This document shows, one piece after another, positions 63,919 through 64,000 of a stretch of 64,000 nt of DNA. This stretch comes from Acinetobacter sp. B51(2017). Lineage in GTDB: Bacteria; Pseudomonadota; Gammaproteobacteria; Pseudomonadales; Moraxellaceae. Within the stretch, counting starts at the first letter, position 1. Each line of letters opens with the position of its first letter. The notes under the pieces are model-generated. The model saw only the letters and a list, made by a program, of their open reading frames with translations, ran no database searches and was not told the DNA's origin. Location: positions 1-64,000 of the forward strand of contig NZ_PJRJ01000006.1 of assembly GCF_003711395.1 (NCBI RefSeq). The letters are read 5' to 3'. Both the position numbers and the translations under genes were made by a program.

Positions 63919-64000
63919 ATGAATAATTTAAATAGCGCTGTAGTGGATCATGCGATTTGTTCACGACGCTCGATTCGTGCTTTTTTACCAGATCAAGTAC
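63919..64000 (+). CDS. Nitroreductase-family protein, N-terminal fragment (cut by window edge)
   Basis: The 27 visible residues begin MNNLNSAVVDHAICSRRSIR and continue AFLPDQV. The CSRRSIRAF stretch is the FMN-phosphate-binding start of nitroreductases (SRRSxRxF). AAGGAT precedes the ATG. The rest of the gene is outside the window, so the substrate and subgroup cannot be judged. It is divergent from the second porin. Confidence 0.75.
   Translation, partial: MNNLNSAVVDHAICSRRSIRAFLPDQV

Noticed and set aside
1..64000. CRISPR array, prophage or tRNA genes
   Set aside because: I saw no regularly spaced repeats, no phage structural genes and no cloverleaf-like GGTTCRANNCC arms in the gaps.

Overview
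The window reads as a chromosomal segment of an Acinetobacter species. The base composition is moderately AT-rich. The order rubA-rubB-estB-oxyR followed by convergent ppk1 and mtgA matches the arrangement I recall for Acinetobacter baylyi ADP1. Other genus-typical features are DcaP-type porins with glutamine-rich coiled-coil N-termini and several proteins I recognise only as Acinetobacter-type hypotheticals. I saw no rRNA, tRNA, CRISPR array or prophage. Species cannot be decided from the window.

Layout. 0-0.3 kb: the last 35 codons of an IS3-family transposase with its right end, next to a possible gene remnant. 0.3-3 kb: sulfate activation (cysD, cysN) with a palindromic repeat between the two genes. 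3.3-8.5 kb: an unknown gene, a Wzi-like outer-membrane protein, lysS, a YqiA-like hydrolase and apt. 8.9-12.2 kb: rubredoxin, rubredoxin reductase, esterase and OxyR. 12.4-16.1 kb: ppk1, mtgA and a rhomboid protease. 16.1-20.6 kb: the ybbP-ybbA transporter pair divergent from tesA, then a beta-carbonic anhydrase. 20.9-25.5 kb: an unknown gene, a methyltransferase, and a TonB-dependent receptor behind a strong Fur-box match. 25.6-34.5 kb: nfuA, a second rhomboid, a 512-aa unknown protein, a Pit phosphate transporter and metH.

34.6-38.1 kb is the clearest accessory islet. It holds an AT-rich DUF262/HNH protein of the GmrSD type and a DUF559 (Vsr-like) endonuclease gene split by a 973-bp IS982-family element. 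The element has perfect 18-bp ends and a 7-bp target duplication, and removing it restores the DUF559 frame. Beyond it lie fused dihydroxyacetone kinase, a glutaminase-STAS fusion, an I-site diguanylate cyclase, an MFS symporter, a NERD-helicase with a C-terminal DNA-binding-like tail, PnuC, an FKBP, MgtC/SapB, YaeQ and a COG0523 GTPase (38-50 kb). 50.2-57.7 kb: a terminator-like hairpin ahead of a tiny secreted protein, an MhpA-like hydroxylase, a TetR-MFS-LysR unit, a thioesterase, a 58-aa protein and a patatin. 57.8-64 kb: alanine and glutamate sodium symporters, two tandem DcaP-like porins and the start of a nitroreductase.

Genes that plausibly work together are cysD/cysN (APS synthesis), rubA/rubB (electrons to alkane hydroxylase, with OxyR sensing peroxide), ybbA/ybbP, the Fur-controlled receptor with its downstream methyltransferase, and the amino-acid symporters with the porins. 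I found no clearly new multi-gene system. The best candidates for novelty are the DUF262/DUF559 islet, the NERD-helicase with its small partner, the receptor-methyltransferase pair and the leader hairpin near 50.55 kb.
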